DNA of 17,663 bases from Verrucomicrobiales bacterium (lineage in GTDB: Bacteria > Verrucomicrobiota > Verrucomicrobiia > Verrucomicrobiales > DEV007). This document shows positions 15,124-17,663 of the stretch, piece by piece. The DNA is taken from contig JACETS010000033.1 in assembly GCA_013911195.1 (NCBI GenBank), positions 1 to 17,663 of the forward strand. Direction: 5' to 3'. Each line of letters begins with the position of its first letter. The stretch's first letter is position 1. Position numbers and translations under genes: made by a program. The notes below the pieces were generated by a model. It had not been told where the DNA came from. It worked only from the letters and a program-made list of their open reading frames with translations, and ran no database searches.

Positions 15124-17550
15124 TTAATAAATTAAAATTGCCGCATCACTGGCCAAAACAATCGTAGTCAATTGGGTCCAGGCAGCGAGTTCTGTAACAG
15201 GTATCTTTTGGTCTCTGGGTGCATCCCCAGAAGAGATTAAAGCCAACGCATCCTCTTCAGAGGATTTATATCGTTCACGCATCGTAGAGACGAGTTTTAT
15301 GCAGGCCTTTTTTTCATTGGCTGTAGGTTTTCGAGATGAGAGAAGGCCATAGAGAAAGTCTAGTCTTCTTTGATCATCATCAGTAGACTTGATGAGTCTT
15401 TCGGCTAGCTTCCTAGACATCTCAACTCTTTGCGTCTCGTTAAGTAGTCCTAATGATTGTAAGGCCGTATTACTTCTAGAACGCATCACACAACTAGATT
15501 CTCTGTCGGGAGCATCAAACAGAGTCATCATCGGATGAGGACTTGTGCGTTTCCAATATACGTAAATGCTTCTTTGATAAATTTTTTCACCTTTATCTTG
15601 AACATATTTTTTTGTATTACTGGCCGGATGCATAAGCGCTGACCACAAGCCGTCAGGTTGATAGGGCTTAACCCCTTCGCCTCCCATTTTTTCATTAAGA
15701 ATATCTCCTGCCCAAAGCCCTATGTCTCTGATCACTTCGGCGTCTAAACGGTAAGCTTGCCCGCGAGCTAACAAGCGGTTATCAGGGTCTTTAATATCAT
15801 TACGAATCTTGGAGTCCTGTTTGAAAGTTTTACTTTGAACCATAAGTTTCAGCATGTGCTTAAGATTCCATCCACTATCCTGAAATTCCACGGCAAGCCA
15901 ATCGAGTAGCTCAGGATGAGTAGGTTGCTCTCCCTGCAATCCAAAATCCTCAGGAGTCCTTACTAGTCCGTATCCAAAAGTTCTTTGCCATACTCTATTG
16001 ATAAGTACTCTTGATACTAATGGTTGATCTCTAGAGGTGAGCCACTGCGCTAAGCCTAGACGGTTTTTTGGTGCCCCATCGGGAAGACTACCCATGACTG
16101 AGGGAACTCCCGGCTCCAAAGGATCTCCGATCGGCATATTATATTCTCCTCTCTCAAGAACTTTTGTTTCCCTCGGTTTGGCTAGATCCTGAGCCACAAG
16201 AGTCGTTGTGAAGGTCTTTTGAAGATCACCTATATCTTTGTTAAGTTTAAGAGATTTGGCGTGTAGACCGTTATCTTTCCAAGGTCCATTTGGATCAGCG
16301 ATCTGATTGATTTTCGCCGTCTGATCCATTTCTTTCCACTTCTGCAAGCTTTCGATGCCCGAAACCGATTTTGATGAAATGGCATCACTAGCACTCTTAA
16401 GAATACTTTTCCTTTCATTTTCCAAAGAGGTCCATCTGACCCAGTCTTGTCCATTTGATGGCGCTTTCAAGACCGGTGCATACTCATATTTGTTTCCATC
16501 CATTGCGCCTTCAGAGGTACTATTGAAAAATGCCAACAGTTGATAATACTCGACATGTTCGATCGGATCATATTTGTGGGTATGGCACCGTGCGCAAGTC
16601 ATTGTTGATCCCAACATCACCGTGCCAAAATTTTCTGTTCTATCAAAATTGTTTTTGGCTTGGAACTCTTTTGGAATAGCGCCTCCCTCAGCCGTGGTAG
16701 GGTTCATACGCACAAAGCCAGTTGCCACTCTCTGCTCCAGTGTGGGTTCTGGTAATAAGTCTCCAGCCAACTGCCAGGTAATAAATTTATCAAAGGGTAG
16801 ATTATCATTAAATGCTTTGATGACCCAGTCTCGGTAAGGAAAAATGCCTCTCCTGTTATCTAAATGAAGTCCGTGCGTATCTCCGTAGCGTACTGCATCT
16901 AGCCAGTATCTGGCTTGATGCTCACCATATCGAGGACTCGAAAGCAACCTATCAATATAACGGTCGTAAGAATTAGGATCTTTATCTGCAAGGAATTCTG
17001 ATAATTGCTGGGGCTCAGGAGGAAGTCCGGTCAAGACTAAAGCTGCACGGCGGGCGAGTACTGAGCGAGGGGCTTCGGAAGAAAGTTTAATTTTTTTGTC
17101 TTCCAGATTTTGAGTTACGAACTGATCAATGCTGGTCTTTTCTTTTTCTTTCTTTGGTAACACAAATGCCCAGTGCTTCGCATAATTACCCCCCGACTTT
17201 ACCCAAGAACTTAAAAGTTCTCTTTCACTTTCGGTCAATTGTTTTTCCGCATCTACAGGCGGCATCGGATCCTCTTTGTCATGAATCCTAAAGATAATCT
17301 CACTTTCTTTGAGATCATTAGGATCGATCGCTTTCGTTCCTTCTCGGTCAGCGGTTGCTGCTTGGTATGAGTCTAGTCTGAGCTGTGATGGCTTCTTGGA
17401 GTCGGGGCCATGACACGCAAAGCATTTGTTGGAAAGTATTGGTAAAATTTGTCTGGCGAAATCCACCTTGTCAGTCTCCGCCGAATGAGAGGAGTTTATT
17501 AAAGAAAGGAATATCGAGATGATGAGAGTTGTATGGAATTTAAAATTCAT
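15124..17550 (-). CDS. Secreted PSCyt1 - DUF1549 - DUF1553 c-type cytochrome-like protein
   Basis: The protein has 808 residues with a Sec signal peptide at about 1-23. Domain order is standard. PSCyt1 (about 28-120) has a heme-type motif C43-F-A-C46-H47 followed by GPDSKKPSQLRLDS and a distal Met candidate in DPMPP (94-98). DUF1549 (about 140-345) includes RYWLDAVRYGDTHG (214-227) and a second CxxCH, C319-A-R-C322-H323, in MTCARCHTHKYDP. A variable linker with Lys/Glu-rich helices follows (about 360-480), then DUF1553 (about 495-770) with VSRVLINRVWQRTFGYGLV (512-530) and SSCVMRSRSNTALQSLGLLN (685-704). Two CxxCH motifs imply up to two covalently bound hemes outside the cytoplasm, although heme attachment in the DUF1549 motif is not proven. 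It is the first gene of the operon with DUF1501 and probably works with it in polymer or sugar oxidation; that role is inference. Confidence 0.95.
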   Translation of the reverse strand: MNFKFHTTLIISIFLSLINSSHSAETDKVDFARQILPILSNKCFACHGPDSKKPSQLRLDSYQAATADREGTKAIDPNDLKESEIIFRIHDKEDPMPPVDAEKQLTESERELLSSWVKSGGNYAKHWAFVLPKKEKEKTSIDQFVTQNLEDKKIKLSSEAPRSVLARRAALVLTGLPPEPQQLSEFLADKDPNSYDRYIDRLLSSPRYGEHQARYWLDAVRYGDTHGLHLDNRRGIFPYRDWVIKAFNDNLPFDKFITWQLAGDLLPEPTLEQRVATGFVRMNPTTAEGGAIPKEFQAKNNFDRTENFGTVMLGSTMTCARCHTHKYDPIEHVEYYQLLAFFNSTSEGAMDGNKYEYAPVLKAPSNGQDWVRWTSLENERKSILKSASDAISSKSVSGIESLQKWKEMDQTAKINQIADPNGPWKDNGLHAKSLKLNKDIGDLQKTFTTTLVAQDLAKPRETKVLERGEYNMPIGDPLEPGVPSVMGSLPDGAPKNRLGLAQWLTSRDQPLVSRVLINRVWQRTFGYGLVRTPEDFGLQGEQPTHPELLDWLAVEFQDSGWNLKHMLKLMVQSKTFKQDSKIRNDIKDPDNRLLARGQAYRLDAEVIRDIGLWAGDILNEKMGGEGVKPYQPDGLWSALMHPASNTKKYVQDKGEKIYQRSIYVYWKRTSPHPMMTLFDAPDRESSCVMRSRSNTALQSLGLLNETQRVEMSRKLAERLIKSTDDDQRRLDFLYGLLSSRKPTANEKKACIKLVSTMRERYKSSEEDALALISSGDAPRDQKIPVTELAAWTQLTTIVLASDAAILIY

Positions 17551-17663
17551 CTTATGCAGCGGAAAATAAATAAATAACTTTTTACTATTTTATAACCATC
17601 CTGAAATAGCGTCGAGAGGCTTAATAAGGATTTTTGTATTTACAGTAATACTTAAATTTAGCC
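17551..17663 (-). promoter_or_regulatory. Upstream region of the PSCyt1-DUF1501 operon
   Basis: These are the last 113 bp of the window, AT-rich and without a gene. On the minus strand a TATAAAAT lies about 40 bp before the ATG and could serve as a -10, but I see no convincing -35. A 5-bp inverted repeat GTATT...AATAC lies near the window edge. No Shine-Dalgarno sequence precedes the ATG. Confidence 0.3.

Noticed and set aside
9691..17625. TTATTAAGCCT occurs in the sense leader of both the efflux gene and the PSCyt1 gene.
   Set aside because: Shared 11-mers are expected many times by chance in a window of this size, more so in AT-rich DNA, and spacing to the start codons differs.
1..17663. 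Checked for CRISPR arrays, insertion sequences, integrase beside the tRNA, attachment-site repeats and phage or defence genes.
   Set aside because: No regularly spaced repeats, no transposase or integrase frame, and no direct repeat of the tRNA-Tyr 3' end were seen. The genes are typical chromosomal PVC families.

Overview
The window looks like a chromosomal stretch of a PVC-superphylum bacterium, most likely a Verrucomicrobiota (a planctomycete is the main alternative). The grounds are a paired PSCyt1/DUF1549/DUF1553 protein and Tat-exported DUF1501 protein, a DUF1080 lectin-fold protein, an FG-GAP propeller, a secreted S1 sulfatase and a DUF6807 ('PmoA-like') domain. This combination is characteristic of that group, and sulfatase use suggests a marine or mucosal polysaccharide degrader. 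The DNA is moderately AT-rich. None of the eleven visible CDS starts is preceded by a recognisable Shine-Dalgarno sequence.

Layout: (1) 1-1272 (+) is the 3' part of a large secreted lamin-tail-domain protein, closed by a strong hairpin terminator at 1278-1311. (2) 1331-2601 (-) holds two tandem fasciclin (FAS1) genes about 83% identical over the domain; the promoter-distal copy has gained a helical, two-cysteine C-terminal extension. (3) 2864-6503 (-) holds an S1 sulfatase and, upstream of it, a DUF6807-sialidase-like fusion. (4) 6647-6731 (-) is tRNA-Tyr(GUA) with its own probable promoter and a leader/trailer stem ending in a U-run. (5) 6802-9589 (-) is an FG-GAP propeller gene followed 22 bp later by a secreted cyanophycinase-family protein with an apparently dead N-terminal duplicate domain. 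(6) 9707-11089 (+) is an NodT-type outer-membrane efflux lipoprotein, interlocked tail-to-tail with a DUF1080 gene (11086-11760, -). (7) 11901-13604 (+) is quinone-dependent D-lactate dehydrogenase (dld), again interlocked tail-to-tail with a DUF1501 gene. (8) 13601-17550 (-) is the PSCyt1/DUF1549/DUF1553 - DUF1501 operon.

Most products carry export signals (Sec, lipoprotein or Tat). The region reads as a set of extracytoplasmic catabolic and binding proteins for complex organic matter, sulfated or sialylated glycans in particular, interspersed with housekeeping genes (tRNA-Tyr, dld) and an orphan outer-membrane channel. I see no mobile element, CRISPR array, rRNA or phage gene, and no clear undescribed multi-gene system. 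The points most worth following up are the DUF6807-sialidase fusion, the degenerate double-domain cyanophycinase, the FAS1 duplication with its unassigned C-terminal domain, and the two TTAA tail-to-tail gene overlaps.
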